64,000 nt of DNA from Hymenobacter sp. APR13 (GCF_000737515.1 NZ_CP006587.1:868001-932000), one strand, 5' to 3'; counted from the stretch's first letter, positions 6,788-15,660 are shown. Notes: a model not told the origin generated them from the letters alone. Numbers and translations are program-made.

Positions 6788-8806
6788 TCAGCGGCGGAAG
6801 AACTCCTGAATCTGGCTGAGCTCCAGTAGCACGAGGGTGCGGCGGCCGTCGGGGGTGTAGCCGGGCACTTGGCAGGCAAACAGCTTATCGACCAGCGTGT
6901 TCATTTCGGTGTCGGAGAGGCGGGCGCCCGAGGCGGCGGTGGCCACGCGGCGGGCCAGGGCGCGGGCCATCTGCTCGCGGCGGTCCAGCTTCACGGGGCC
7001 GGCGTGGGTCCGGAACTGCTCGATGAGGCCTTCCAGCAGCTCCTTTTCGTCGCGGGCCGGCACGTCGGCCGGGATGCCTTCCACGGCAATAGTATGCTTG
7101 CCGAAGTCGGTGAACCGGAAGCCCAGGCCGCGCAGGGCGTCTTCCACCTCGCGCAGAATGGCAAAATCCTGGGGCGTAAACGTGACCGTGCGCGGAAACA
7201 GCAGCGTCTGGGAGGCGCCGGTTTCGCGCTCCAGCGTGTGGGCGTACTGCTCGTACAGGATTCGCTCCCGCGCGGCGGCCTGGTCCAGCAGCATCAGCCC
7301 CGACTTCACGGCCACCAGCAAATACTGCCCGTGCACCTGCAGCACCTTGTTGCCGGAGCTGGCCGGCACCTCGCGCAGCGGCAGCTCGGGCGCGGCCGGC
7401 ACCGCCGCCGACGTGGCCCCCACCACCAGCGCCGGCGACACCAACGGCGGCGCAGCGGCAGCAGCGGCCGTGAGGGCGGCGGCACTGGGCACGGGCACGC
7501 CTTTGGCCGTGGCTTCGCGCTCCACGTCGGGCACGTTCACCTTGCTGAGGCTCTTGTAGAACTCCTCCAGGTCGCGCTTGGCCTGCTCGGTGGGCCGGGG
7601 CGGAATCTGGCGCTCGTAGCCGCTGTCGGCACGGGCGGGGCTGCCGGGGCGGGCGTCGCGGGCGGGCGTGGCCGCGGCGGAGGCGGCCGAAGCCAGCGCG
7701 TCGGGCCGGAAGTCGTCGGGGTCGAAGTTACTTTTGGGCAGCTCGCCCAGCGGCGTGCGCAGCGGCCGGATAGGCGCGAAGTTCACGTCGCCATCAAAGT
7801 CCAGCGAGGGCGCCATGTTGTGCAGCCCCAGGCTCTGCTTGACGGCGGCGCGCACAATGGCGTACACGGTTTTCTCGTCCTCGAACTTGATTTCCGTCTT
7901 GGTGGGGTGCACGTTGATGTCGATGGCCTTGGGGTCGAGGTCCAGAAACAGCACGTAAAACGGATGCGCGTCTTTGGGCAGCAGGCCTTCGTAGGCGGCC
8001 AGCACGGCGTGGTTGAGGTAGGCCGAGCGGATAAAGCGGTTGTTGACGAAGAAGAACTGGTCGCCGCGGCTTTTCTTGGCCGATTCCGGCTTGCCGATGA
8101 AGCCCTTCACGCTCAGAAACGGCGTCACCTCCTCGCAGGCCGCCAGCTGCTCCTTGTAGCCGTTCCCGAGCAAGCTCACGATGCGCTGGCTGAGCTTGCC
8201 GGCCGGCAGGTTGAACACCTCCAGGTCGTTCTGGAACAGCGTAAACGCAATCTGGGGGTTGGCCAGGGCAATGTGCTGGAACTCGTCGAGGATGTGCCGC
8301 ATTTCCACGGCGTTGCTCTTGAGGAAGTTGCGCCGGGCCGGCACGTTGAAAAACAGGTTTTTGACGCTGATGCTGGTGCCGTCGGGGCAGGCCGTAGGCT
8401 GCTGGCTGGTGATTTGGGAGCCTTCGATGAGCAGCAGCGTGCCCGTTTCCTGGCTGGCCTGCTTGGTGCGCAACTCCACCTGGGCCACGGCCGCAATGGA
8501 GGCCAGCGCCTCGCCCCGGAAGCCCAGGGTGCGGATACGGAACAGGTCGTCGGTGGTGCGGATTTTGGAAGTGGCGTGGCGCTCCAGGCTCATGCGGGCG
8601 TCGGTGGCGCTCATGCCCGAGCCGTTGTCTACCACCTGCACCAGCTGCTTGCCGGCGTCCTTGACGATGAGCTGCACCTGGGTGGCGCCGGCATCGACGG
8701 CATTTTCGAGCAATTCTTTGACGGCCGAAGCCGGCCGCTGCACCACTTCGCCGGCGGCAATCTGGTTGGCCAGATACTCGGGAAGCAGCTGAATTATGTC
8801 GGCCAT
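6788..8806 (-). CDS. mutL: DNA mismatch repair protein MutL
   Basis: MutL couples MutS mismatch recognition to downstream repair. The 672-residue protein has the GHKL ATPase: Glu31 and Asn35 in KELLENAVDAGA, DNGSG (60-64), GFRGEAL (95-101), then transducer domain with NVHPTKTEIKF (298-308). An Ala/Pro-rich linker (about 370-475) leads to the C-terminal dimerisation domain. The endonuclease motif DQHAxxExxxxE is changed here to DQAAARERILYE (508-519, His to Ala), and the C-terminal CPHGRP-type metal motif reads YTPDGRRT (650-657) with neither Cys nor His. Nicking activity is therefore doubtful. It stops eight bases from a palindromic repeat. Divergent from the GH3 gene. Confidence 0.95.
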   Translation of the reverse strand: MADIIQLLPEYLANQIAAGEVVQRPASAVKELLENAVDAGATQVQLIVKDAGKQLVQVVDNGSGMSATDARMSLERHATSKIRTTDDLFRIRTLGFRGEALASIAAVAQVELRTKQASQETGTLLLIEGSQITSQQPTACPDGTSISVKNLFFNVPARRNFLKSNAVEMRHILDEFQHIALANPQIAFTLFQNDLEVFNLPAGKLSQRIVSLLGNGYKEQLAACEEVTPFLSVKGFIGKPESAKKSRGDQFFFVNNRFIRSAYLNHAVLAAYEGLLPKDAHPFYVLFLDLDPKAIDINVHPTKTEIKFEDEKTVYAIVRAAVKQSLGLHNMAPSLDFDGDVNFAPIRPLRTPLGELPKSNFDPDDFRPDALASAASAAATPARDARPGSPARADSGYERQIPPRPTEQAKRDLEEFYKSLSKVNVPDVEREATAKGVPVPSAAALTAAAAAAPPLVSPALVVGATSAAVPAAPELPLREVPASSGNKVLQVHGQYLLVAVKSGLMLLDQAAARERILYEQYAHTLERETGASQTLLFPRTVTFTPQDFAILREVEDALRGLGFRFTDFGKHTIAVEGIPADVPARDEKELLEGLIEQFRTHAGPVKLDRREQMARALARRVATAASGARLSDTEMNTLVDKLFACQVPGYTPDGRRTLVLLELSQIQEFFRR

Positions 8807-8910
8807 TCAGGGGAAATAAAGAGGATACGAAAAAAGAAAAGGCGGGCGTTAACCCGCTGAGCAATTGGACTTGCTCGATGAACGGCCAACCACGGCCGGG
8901 ATTTTCTCCG

Positions 8911-8918
8911 TAAGTTTG
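8911..8918 (+). promoter_or_regulatory. Possible -7 box toward GH3 gene
   Basis: TAAGTTTG fits TAnnTTTG exactly. Use of this box implies a leader of about 200 bases before the ATG at 9125. No -33 partner is seen. Confidence 0.25.
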
Positions 8919-9057
8919 TGGCCAACATTCGTGTGTGTTGTGTTGGCCGGGCTCCCGGGTTCACACAGTTGGGTAGAGCAGATGACCGGATGCCTGGGGC
9001 TCACCATTGCGGTGGCCGGGCCCGCCGGACCCCGCTTTTCCGGCACCCGAATGGGAA

Positions 9058-9065
9058 CAAAAGTA
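9058..9065 (-). promoter_or_regulatory. Possible -7 box toward mutL
   Basis: On the minus strand this reads TACTTTTG, an exact TAnnTTTG match; it would give mutL a leader near 245 bases. Confidence 0.25.
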
Positions 9066-9124
9066 GGGCGAAATCCGCTTGCGTTCAACCAGACCACTTA
9101 CCGCCAGACACCATACGGGAGCCC

Positions 9125-12079
9125 ATGCTCAAGGAATTTCGGATTAGACTCTTACTGCTGCTACTCGCTGCCACGGGTCTGATCATCACCTCCGCGGTGC
9201 CCTACGAAGACGCGGCCAAACCCCGCTCCGTGGCCGAGCAGAACTGGGTGGACAGCGTCTTCAACTCGCTCACGCCCGACCAGCGGCTGGGGCAGCTGTT
9301 CATGGTGGCCGCCTACTCCAACAAGGACAAGAAGCACGCCCAGTACACCGAGTTTCTGATCAAGAACTATAACATCGGCGGGCTGATGTTTCTGCAGGGC
9401 GGCCCGCGTCGGCAGGGCCACCTCACCAACCGCTACCAAGCCGCTGCCAAGGTGCCGCTACTCATTGCCATGGACGCCGAGTGGGGCCTCGACATGCGCC
9501 TCGACTCCAGCATGCACTTCGCCAAGCAGATGACGCTGGGCGCCATGGACGACGAGCAGTACGTATACCAGATGGGCCGCGAAATTGCCCTCAAGATGAA
9601 GACCCTGGGCGTGCACGTCAGCTTTTCGCCCGTCGTCGACGTCAACTCCAACCCCGACAACCCGGTTATCGGCAACCGCTCGTTCGGCGAGAACAAAGAG
9701 CAGGTGGCCAAGCGCAGCGTGGCCTACATCCGCGGCCTGCAGGACCACGGCATCATGGCCGTGGTGAAGCACTTCCCCGGCCACGGCGACACCGATGTGG
9801 ACTCGCACGTGGCCCTGCCGGTCATCAACTCCGACTTGGCCCGCCTGACCAACGTGGATTTGTACCCATTTCAGCAGTCGTTTGAGGCGGGCGTGATGGG
9901 CGTGATGGTGGGCCACCTCTACATGCCGCTGTTCGATACGGTGCGCTCGGTGTCGGCTACCATCTCGCGCAACCTCGTGACGGGGCTGCTGAAAGAGAAA
10001 ATGGCCTACAAGGGCCTCGTGTTTACGGATGCGCTCAACATGAAGAGCGTGGCCAACCTCTACAAGCCCGGCGAGCTGGACGCGCTGGCGCTGCTGGCCG
10101 GCAACGACGTGCTGCTGTTTTCGGAAGACGTGCCGGTAGCCATCCAGAAAATCAAGGACGATCTGGCCGCCGGCAAGCTGGTGCAGGCTGATGTCGACCA
10201 GCGGGTGCGCAAGATTCTGCGCGCCAAGTTCTGGGCCGGCCTCAACAACCAGCCGCCCGTGGACGTGCCCAACCTGATGGCCAACCTCAACCGGCCCCAG
10301 AGCCGCACGGTGGCCCAGGAAATCTACGAGCACGCCACCACCGTGGTGAAAAACCAGGACGACCTGCTGCCGCTGCACCGCCTCGACACGCTGCGCATTG
10401 CCACCGTCACCATCGGAGCCGGGCCGGGCAGCACGCTGGGCGAAATCATGAGCAAGTACCAGAGCGGCCCCGTGTACGCGGTAGCCAACCGCTACGCGCC
10501 CGACTCCACGTTTGCCCGGATTCTGCCGCGCCTCGCCCCCTACAATACGGTGGTGGTGACGCTGCACAACATGAACAACACGCCCACCCACAACTACGGT
10601 TTGGGCGACGGCACGCTGAAATTCCTGAAGGATCTGCAGGCTAACCCGCGCATCAAAACGGTGGTGGTGGCCATGGGCAACGCCTACTCCTTGAAGCACC
10701 TGGATGGCGCCCGCACGCTGGTGTGCGGCTACGAAGACAACTACGCCTCGCAGCTGGTGGTGCCGCAGGTGCTGTTTGGCGCGCTGCCCGCGTTGGGCCG
10801 CCTGCCGGTCACGGTTACGCCGGAGCTAACGGCGGGCGTGGGCCTGCCGACGCCGGACTTCAAGCGCCTGCGCTACGCCACGCCGGAAAGCGAAGGGCTC
10901 GACTCCAAAGTCCTGGCACAGATCGACAACATTGCGCTGGAATCGGTGGCGTATGCGGCCGCGCCCGGTTGCCAAGTGCTGGTGGCCAAGAACGGAGCCG
11001 TGGTGTTCGACAAAAGCTACGGCTACTGCACCTACGACAAGAAGCAGCCCGTCAGCAACAGCACGCTCTACGACCTGGCGTCGGTAACGAAAGTGGCCGG
11101 TACGCTGCAGACCATCATGTACCTGAAAGATCAGGGCAAGCTCGACCTCGACAGCAAAGTAGCCGCCTACCTGCCCGAGCTGAAAGGCACCAACAAGCGC
11201 GACATGACCGTGCGCGAGGTGCTGCTGCACCAAGCGGGCCTGAAAGCCGGCATCCCGACCTGGGAGAAAACCATCACCAAAACCGGCCCCAAGCCCACCT
11301 TCTACGCCAGCACCAGCACGGCTGGCTTCACCAACGAAGTGACGCCCAACCTCTACAGCGTGCAGACGGCCGAAGACTCGGTCTGGACCTGGGTGCAGCG
11401 CTCCGGCTTGCTGCCCAAGACCAAGGGCAAGTATCCGGTGGAGTATTCCGACCTGAGCTTCATCATTCTGAAGCGGGTGGCCGAAAAGCTGCTGCAGGAG
11501 CCCATTGAGAACTTCCTCGACAAGAGCTTCTACAAGCCGCTTGGCCTCGGCACCATGACCTACAACCCGCTGCAGAAGTTTCCGCAGTCGTGCATCGCGC
11601 CCACCGAAAACGACACCTACTTCCGCCGCGCCCAGCTGCAGGGCACCGTGCACGACCAGACGGCAGCCATGATTGGCGGCGTGGGCGGCCACGCGGGCCT
11701 GTTTGCCAACGCCAACGACCTGGCCATCCTGATGCAGATGAACCTGCAGAACGGGCGCTACGGCGGGCTGCGCTACTTCCAGAGCCCCGTCGTGACGGAG
11801 TTTGCGCGCAGCACCGTGGCTGGCAACCGCCACGGCCTGGGCTGGGACCACGGCGACCCGACCAAGCCCGAAGGCCCCACCAGCAACCTCTCGCCGGCCA
11901 GCACGTTTGGCCATACGGGCTTCACCGGCACCTGCGTCTGGATGGACCCCGAAAACAAAATCCTCTACATCTTTCTTTCCAACCGGGTGTACCCCGACGC
12001 CGGCAACAACAAGCTGCGCCAGTACAACATCCGCACCCGCATCCACGACGTCATCTACAAGTCGCTGCAAAAGACATGA
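9125..12079 (+). CDS. Secreted GH3 beta-N-acetylglucosaminidase fused to serine hydrolase
   Basis: A 984-residue two-domain enzyme. The N-terminus (MLKEFRIRLLLLLLAATGLI) is a signal sequence or anchor, which is why I chose the ATG at 9125 over the open frame back to 8918. The GH3 half has the NagZ-type signature KHFPGHGDTDVDSH (215-228), with the Asp-His dyad used by GH3 N-acetylglucosaminidases, and the nucleophile Asp302 in VFTDALNM. The second half is a class C beta-lactamase-like serine hydrolase: Ser653 in SVTK, Tyr774 in YSD and His930 in HTG. Such fusions occur in Bacteroidota. A role in peptidoglycan or muropeptide trimming in the periplasm is inferred. A T-tailed hairpin follows. Confidence 0.92.
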   Translation: MLKEFRIRLLLLLLAATGLIITSAVPYEDAAKPRSVAEQNWVDSVFNSLTPDQRLGQLFMVAAYSNKDKKHAQYTEFLIKNYNIGGLMFLQGGPRRQGHLTNRYQAAAKVPLLIAMDAEWGLDMRLDSSMHFAKQMTLGAMDDEQYVYQMGREIALKMKTLGVHVSFSPVVDVNSNPDNPVIGNRSFGENKEQVAKRSVAYIRGLQDHGIMAVVKHFPGHGDTDVDSHVALPVINSDLARLTNVDLYPFQQSFEAGVMGVMVGHLYMPLFDTVRSVSATISRNLVTGLLKEKMAYKGLVFTDALNMKSVANLYKPGELDALALLAGNDVLLFSEDVPVAIQKIKDDLAAGKLVQADVDQRVRKILRAKFWAGLNNQPPVDVPNLMANLNRPQSRTVAQEIYEHATTVVKNQDDLLPLHRLDTLRIATVTIGAGPGSTLGEIMSKYQSGPVYAVANRYAPDSTFARILPRLAPYNTVVVTLHNMNNTPTHNYGLGDGTLKFLKDLQANPRIKTVVVAMGNAYSLKHLDGARTLVCGYEDNYASQLVVPQVLFGALPALGRLPVTVTPELTAGVGLPTPDFKRLRYATPESEGLDSKVLAQIDNIALESVAYAAAPGCQVLVAKNGAVVFDKSYGYCTYDKKQPVSNSTLYDLASVTKVAGTLQTIMYLKDQGKLDLDSKVAAYLPELKGTNKRDMTVREVLLHQAGLKAGIPTWEKTITKTGPKPTFYASTSTAGFTNEVTPNLYSVQTAEDSVWTWVQRSGLLPKTKGKYPVEYSDLSFIILKRVAEKLLQEPIENFLDKSFYKPLGLGTMTYNPLQKFPQSCIAPTENDTYFRRAQLQGTVHDQTAAMIGGVGGHAGLFANANDLAILMQMNLQNGRYGGLRYFQSPVVTEFARSTVAGNRHGLGWDHGDPTKPEGPTSNLSPASTFGHTGFTGTCVWMDPENKILYIFLSNRVYPDAGNNKLRQYNIRTRIHDVIYKSLQKT

Positions 12080-12117
12080 CCTGTTGTCCGGCTTTTCTGT
12101 TTCTTTGACTCCGCAAT

Positions 12118-12163
12118 CGGCGGCAAGGCGTTCCTGAGGGAGCAGCTTGCCGCCGTTTTTTTT
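12118..12163 (+). terminator. Terminator of GH3 gene
   Basis: CGGCGGCAAG (12118-12127) pairs exactly with CTTGCCGCCG (12146-12155), followed by eight T residues: a canonical intrinsic terminator 38 bases after the stop. Confidence 0.9.
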
Positions 12164-12286
12164 GTCTTTGCGCCCGCAGGGAAGAATCTGAATTGCCTGC
12201 TGACCGGCTTTTATCAGGTTCCTTTCTGCGGTCGGAATGACACCTCCCTTACCCGTTTCTGCTCTGCCCCGCCGCTCCACCTGCGC

Positions 12287-12314
12287 GACGGCGCAGGCTA
12301 AAGCCTACGCTACA
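12287..12314 (-). repeat. 28-bp dispersed repeat, copy 2
   Basis: Reverse complement of the repeat at 4595-4622 with three mismatches. Its last base is the A of the bshA start codon, so the repeat forms the immediate leader of bshA. Confidence 0.7.
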
Positions 12315-13456
12315 TGAACATCGGCATTGTCTGTTACCCCACCTTTGGCGGCTCCGGCGTGGTAGCCACCGAGCTGGGCAAAGCCCTGGCCCAGCGCGGC
12401 CACCGCGTGCACTTCATCACCTACAGCCAGCCGGTTCGCCTCGATTTCTTCAACGAGAACCTGTTCTACCACGAGGTCTACATCCCGCCCTACCCGCTGT
12501 TCCAGTTTCCGCCCTACGAGCTGGCACTGGCCTCCAAGATGGTGGACATCGTGCAGAACGAGAAGCTGGACGTGCTGCACGTGCACTACGCCATTCCGCA
12601 CGCCTCGGCGGCCTACATGGCCAAGCAGATCCTCATCACCAAAGGCATCCGCGTGCCGGTCATCACCACCCTGCACGGTACCGACATCACGCTGGTGGGC
12701 AAAGACGCCAGCTACGAGCCGGTGGTCACGTTCAGTATCAACCAGTCGGATGGCGTAACAGCCGTTTCGGCCGACTTGCGCAAGGAAACCTACGAGTACT
12801 TCGCCATCGAGAAGGACATTGAGGTGATTCCGAACTTCATCAACCTGGACCGTTTCAAGAAGCAGGACAAGAGCCACTTCAAGGCCGCCATTGCCCCCGA
12901 CGGCGAAAAGCTGCTCATCCACACCTCCAACTTCCGCTCCGTGAAGCGCGTCGAAGACGTGGTGCACATCTTCGACGGCGTGCGCCAGCAGATGCCGGCC
13001 AAGCTGCTGCTCGTCGGCGACGGGCCCGACCGGCCGCGCATTGAGAAGCTCTGCCGCGACCTAGGCCTCAGCAGCAACGACGTGCGTTTCCTGGGCAAGC
13101 TGGAGGCCGTGGAAGAAGTATTGAGCGTGTCGGATCTGTTTCTGATGCCGTCTGAGAAGGAAAGCTTCGGGCTGGCGGCGCTGGAAGCCATGGCCTGTGA
13201 AGTGCCCGTCATCAGCACCAACGCCGGCGGCATTCCCGAGCTGAACGAGCACGGCATCACGGGCATGACCAGCAACGTCGGCGACGTGGCCGACATGGTG
13301 AAAAACGCCCTGTTCGTGCTCCAGGACGACAACCTGCCCCGCTTCAAGGACGCTGCCCGCGCCCACGCCGAAACCTTCGCCGTCGGCAACATCGTGCCCC
13401 GCTACGAAGCCTGCTACCAGCGCGCCATTGATGCCGTGCTGGCCGCCACGGCCTAG
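12314..13456 (+). CDS. bshA: N-acetyl-alpha-D-glucosaminyl L-malate synthase BshA
   Basis: BshA is the first enzyme of bacillithiol synthesis; it transfers GlcNAc from UDP-GlcNAc to L-malate in the cytoplasm. The 380-residue GT4 (GT-B) protein begins MNIGIVCYPTFGGSGVVATE, the diagnostic BshA start with the Gly-rich loop at 12-16. HVHYAIPHASAAYMAK and TLHGTDITLVG are further BshA blocks, and the donor-site motif PSEKESFGLAALEAMAC carries the E-x7-E pair. Length is typical. BshB and BshC are not in the window. The gene stands alone between two terminators. Confidence 0.95.
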   Translation: MNIGIVCYPTFGGSGVVATELGKALAQRGHRVHFITYSQPVRLDFFNENLFYHEVYIPPYPLFQFPPYELALASKMVDIVQNEKLDVLHVHYAIPHASAAYMAKQILITKGIRVPVITTLHGTDITLVGKDASYEPVVTFSINQSDGVTAVSADLRKETYEYFAIEKDIEVIPNFINLDRFKKQDKSHFKAAIAPDGEKLLIHTSNFRSVKRVEDVVHIFDGVRQQMPAKLLLVGDGPDRPRIEKLCRDLGLSSNDVRFLGKLEAVEEVLSVSDLFLMPSEKESFGLAALEAMACEVPVISTNAGGIPELNEHGITGMTSNVGDVADMVKNALFVLQDDNLPRFKDAARAHAETFAVGNIVPRYEACYQRAIDAVLAATA

Positions 13457-13476
13457 TCGTTTTTCGTTCCTCAATA

Positions 13477-13517
13477 AAAACAGAAGGCCCGGCGCAATGC
13501 GTCGGGCCTTCTGTTTT
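13477..13517. terminator. Bidirectional terminator after bshA
   Basis: AAAACAGAAGGCCCG (13477-13491) pairs perfectly over 15 bp with CGGGCCTTCTGTTTT (13503-13517). It is placed between convergent bshA and the deoxyribonucleotidase gene, with T-rich tails on both strands. Confidence 0.9.
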
Positions 13518-13527
13518 GTAGGATTGG

Positions 13528-14058
13528 CTACAGGAAGATGGCGCCGATTTCCTGCCAGCTGTGCACGCGGCGGCAGCGGGTTTCCAGGGCGTTGTGCGGC
13601 GCGTCGAACAAGATACCTTCACCCCGGAAGTTGTCGAAGTTGAAGGCGTTGTCGTCGATGAGAAAGTCGGCGTTGAGGATGCTTTTGTCGCCGCAGAACA
13701 CCACGTTGCGCCACGGAATGAAGCTGAAGTGCTGCTGCAGCCACTCGTACTTATCCAGAAACGAGTTGGGAAACTCCATAGCCGCCGAGGCGATGAACAG
13801 CTCGTGGCGCCGGCTTAACTCGCGCAGCACACGCTGGCTGTCGGCCATGAGGGGCAGGTCTTTGAAGAAGCCGGGCCGGTTGGGGTAGCCGCGCAGCGCC
13901 AGCTGGTGCTCCGGTGCCACGGCGTCGTGGAAGTTCTTGCCGCGCAGCTGCGCCAGGGTCATTTCCAGCCCAAACTCGTGGGCGTACCACTCCTGAAACC
14001 GGGCAATGGAGTCGGCTATTACCTCATCCATATCCACGGCAATGCGGGTTTTCGTCAT
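13528..14058 (-). CDS. 5'(3')-deoxyribonucleotidase, HAD family (NT5C type)
   Basis: A 176-residue HAD phosphatase. Motif I is DMDEVIAD (9-16), with nucleophile Asp9 and acid Asp11, the form typical of the NT5C family that dephosphorylates (deoxy)nucleoside monophosphates. Motif II lies in ELFIASAAMEFPNS and motif IV in ADFLIDDNAFNF. The small cap is inserted after motif I (RFQEWYAHEFGLEMT). Size and architecture match cytosolic bacterial members; the in vivo substrate is an inference. It is 33 bases after a small membrane-protein gene on the same strand and ends at the shared terminator. Confidence 0.88.
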   Translation of the reverse strand: MTKTRIAVDMDEVIADSIARFQEWYAHEFGLEMTLAQLRGKNFHDAVAPEHQLALRGYPNRPGFFKDLPLMADSQRVLRELSRRHELFIASAAMEFPNSFLDKYEWLQQHFSFIPWRNVVFCGDKSILNADFLIDDNAFNFDNFRGEGILFDAPHNALETRCRRVHSWQEIGAIFL

Positions 14059-14091
14059 AGTTTGGGGTTGCTACGAGCCACTTGGCTCTGT

Positions 14092-14472
14092 TTATTCAGG
14101 GTCTTCGTCCGCCGAAGGAGCACTCACCCAGGCGCAAACAGCCGTCAGCAACGCCACTACCAGCACCACCTGCCACGTAGCGGAGTTTACCGAAACGGCC
14201 GGACTCTCCCGCGACCCAAGCACGAACAAGCCTAGCCACCAGATGCTCAGCGCCACCAGCACGGTAGCGGCCACGCTGGGGTGCTGGTCTTTGAGCAACA
14301 CCACCAGCCAGTACATCAGAAACGCAATAACGAGCGGAACGCCGGCTATCAGCACCACTATAGCCCACAGAATTTCTCCCATGGACGTGTTCTTCATGGC
14401 CTCGGCCCAGCACAGGCGGCTGCCGAGCAGCGCCACGGCCAAAGCAGCTAATCTAGGCCGGGCTATCGTCAT
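14092..14472 (-). CDS. Small hydrophobic membrane protein, unknown
   Basis: I do not recognise this 126-residue protein. Its first 23 residues look like a signal peptide or first helix (ALAVALLGSRLCWAEA), followed by three hydrophobic segments at about 32-60, 66-87 and 100-120 and a short acidic tail (SADEDPE). It lies 8 bases after the DUF7935-like gene and 33 bases before the deoxyribonucleotidase gene on the same strand, so the three may be cotranscribed. GC content matches the neighbours. Confidence 0.6.
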   Translation of the reverse strand: MTIARPRLAALAVALLGSRLCWAEAMKNTSMGEILWAIVVLIAGVPLVIAFLMYWLVVLLKDQHPSVAATVLVALSIWWLGLFVLGSRESPAVSVNSATWQVVLVVALLTAVCAWVSAPSADEDPE

Positions 14473-14480
14473 GCCGCCAC

Positions 14481-15017
14481 CTAAAACAGCCCGAAGGCTT
14501 CGCGCTTGACGGCCAGTAGGGCCCGCTCGGTCGGGTCCACTTCGTCGGTGATGAGGCTTTCGAGGATGCGCTTGGCCAGCTCGGTGCCGCGGGCCTGCTG
14601 GGGCTGGGGCAGCGTGTGGTAGGCCTTGTTGATAGCCGTCAGGACATGCTCTTTGGCGGCTTTCACTTCGCTCCAGGTGTCGGGGCTCATGTAGAGCTGC
14701 TGGCTGAGGTTGTGCTCGTATTCGGCCCGGATTTCCTGCAGCAGCAGCCGATGATAGTCTGGGGCCGTCTGGCCGGCGCTGCTCAGGCGCACCAGCAGGT
14801 TGCTGGGCGTAATGCGCTCCAGCAGCAGCGTGATGCGCTCGAAGGCCTGCAGGCGCAGCGGCAGCGTGGCCTTGTTGTTTTCCAGGCGCAGCTCCAGCAG
14901 GCGGCGCTGCTGCTCCCGGTCGAGGTGTTGCCGGACGAGGTAGAAAATAGAGCCGGCCACCAGCAGCGCCGGCAGCAGGGTTTTGAGCAGCTCAAACAGG
15001 TAAGCGGTGGTATTCAT
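14481..15017 (-). CDS. DUF7935-like membrane-anchored protein
   Basis: The frame opens at 15035, but the ATG at 15017 (MNTTAYLFELLKTLLPALLV) puts the N-terminal helix (about residues 7-25) right at the start; 178 residues. After the single membrane helix comes a long helical cytoplasmic part: charged RQHLDREQQRRLLELRLEN, then LRLQAFERITLLLERITPSNLL, a block I recall from a Bacteroidota-only family of unknown function (DUF7935), and TWSEVKAAKEHVLTAINKAY. Function unknown. A possible -7 box lies upstream at 15081-15088. Divergent from the Fe-S protein gene. Confidence 0.75.
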   Translation of the reverse strand: MNTTAYLFELLKTLLPALLVAGSIFYLVRQHLDREQQRRLLELRLENNKATLPLRLQAFERITLLLERITPSNLLVRLSSAGQTAPDYHRLLLQEIRAEYEHNLSQQLYMSPDTWSEVKAAKEHVLTAINKAYHTLPQPQQARGTELAKRILESLITDEVDPTERALLAVKREAFGLF

Positions 15018-15080
15018 GCAGAATGGGGCCGCCACACGGGCAGCAGAGGTGAACTAAAACCAGAAAACGACTATGCGCTG

Positions 15081-15088
15081 CGAAGGTA
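15081..15088 (-). promoter_or_regulatory. Possible -7 box for DUF7935-like gene
   Basis: On the minus strand TACCTTCG differs from TAnnTTTG at one position and lies 64 bases before the chosen ATG. Confidence 0.25.
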
Positions 15089-15246
15089 ACCACCCCGCGC
15101 AGATGCCGCACTACCCGCCCGGCGGCATTCCGGCCACCCGCCCCCGGCGCCAGCAGAACGGGCTTCGCTGAACCAGCGGCTGACTGCTGCTGTTGTAGCC
15201 ACAACAAAGCCAGTCCGGCAGTAACGCTACTCCCCCGCCGGCTTCG

Positions 15247-15254
15247 TATCTTTG
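15247..15254 (+). promoter_or_regulatory. Putative -7 box for iscA-like gene
   Basis: TATCTTTG is an exact TAnnTTTG match ending 30 bases before the ATG at 15285, a usual Bacteroidota leader length. Confidence 0.5.
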
Positions 15255-15284
15255 TCGCCTTACTTTTCTAAAAACGAACGCACT

Positions 15285-15638
15285 ATGGCAACGGCCGTCT
15301 CCACGAAACTTGCTCCCATCAGCCTCACGCCACGCGCGCTGGAAGAGGTTCGGAATATCCTGAACGAGAAAAACGTGCCCGCCGAATACGGCCTGCGCGT
15401 GGGCGTCCAGGGCGGGGGCTGCTCGGGCATGAGCTATCTGCTCGGCTTCGATAAGCCCAAAGACCAGGACGAAACCTTCGACCTCGACGGCGTAACGCTG
15501 ATCATGGATAAGAAGCACGCCATGTACGTGCTGGGTATGGAAGTTGATTTCCAGGACGGCCTCAACGCCCGCGGCTTCATCTTCAGCAACCCCCAGGCCA
15601 AGAGCACCTGCGGCTGCGGCTCGTCGTTTTCGGCGTAA
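15285..15638 (+). CDS. A-type iron-sulfur cluster assembly protein (IscA/ErpA/HesB)
   Basis: A-type carriers bind and hand over Fe-S clusters in the cytoplasm. The open frame begins at 15252, inside the presumed promoter; the ATG at 15284-15287 region (A at 15285) gives a 117-residue protein of normal size. The three ligand cysteines are in place: Cys46 in GGGCSGMSY and Cys109 and Cys111 in TCGCGSSF near the C-terminus. No other isc or suf gene adjoins it, so the gene stands alone, with its own -7 box and a strong terminator. Whether it is the ErpA or IscA functional type cannot be read from sequence. Confidence 0.92.
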   Translation: MATAVSTKLAPISLTPRALEEVRNILNEKNVPAEYGLRVGVQGGGCSGMSYLLGFDKPKDQDETFDLDGVTLIMDKKHAMYVLGMEVDFQDGLNARGFIFSNPQAKSTCGCGSSFSA

Positions 15639-15660
15639 GCAGCTTTCGGTTTTCTCGCAC

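Larger units (their letters stand above)
8807..9124. other. Divergent intergenic region between mutL and GH3 gene
   Basis: This 318-base region carries no supported gene. The GH3 reading frame stays open back to 8918, but that part (Arg/His/Gly rich, no family features) reads as untranslated leader. It holds possible -7 boxes for each direction at 8911-8918 (plus) and 9058-9065 (minus). Confidence 0.5.

Noticed and set aside
6869..8860. Long open frame on the plus strand opposite mutL
   Set aside because: The product is His/Gly/Gln-rich with no domain, and mutL on the other strand is certain. High GC makes long antisense frames common.
8918..9124. 69-residue N-terminal extension of the GH3 protein
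   Set aside because: It would bury the signal sequence and has no conserved features.
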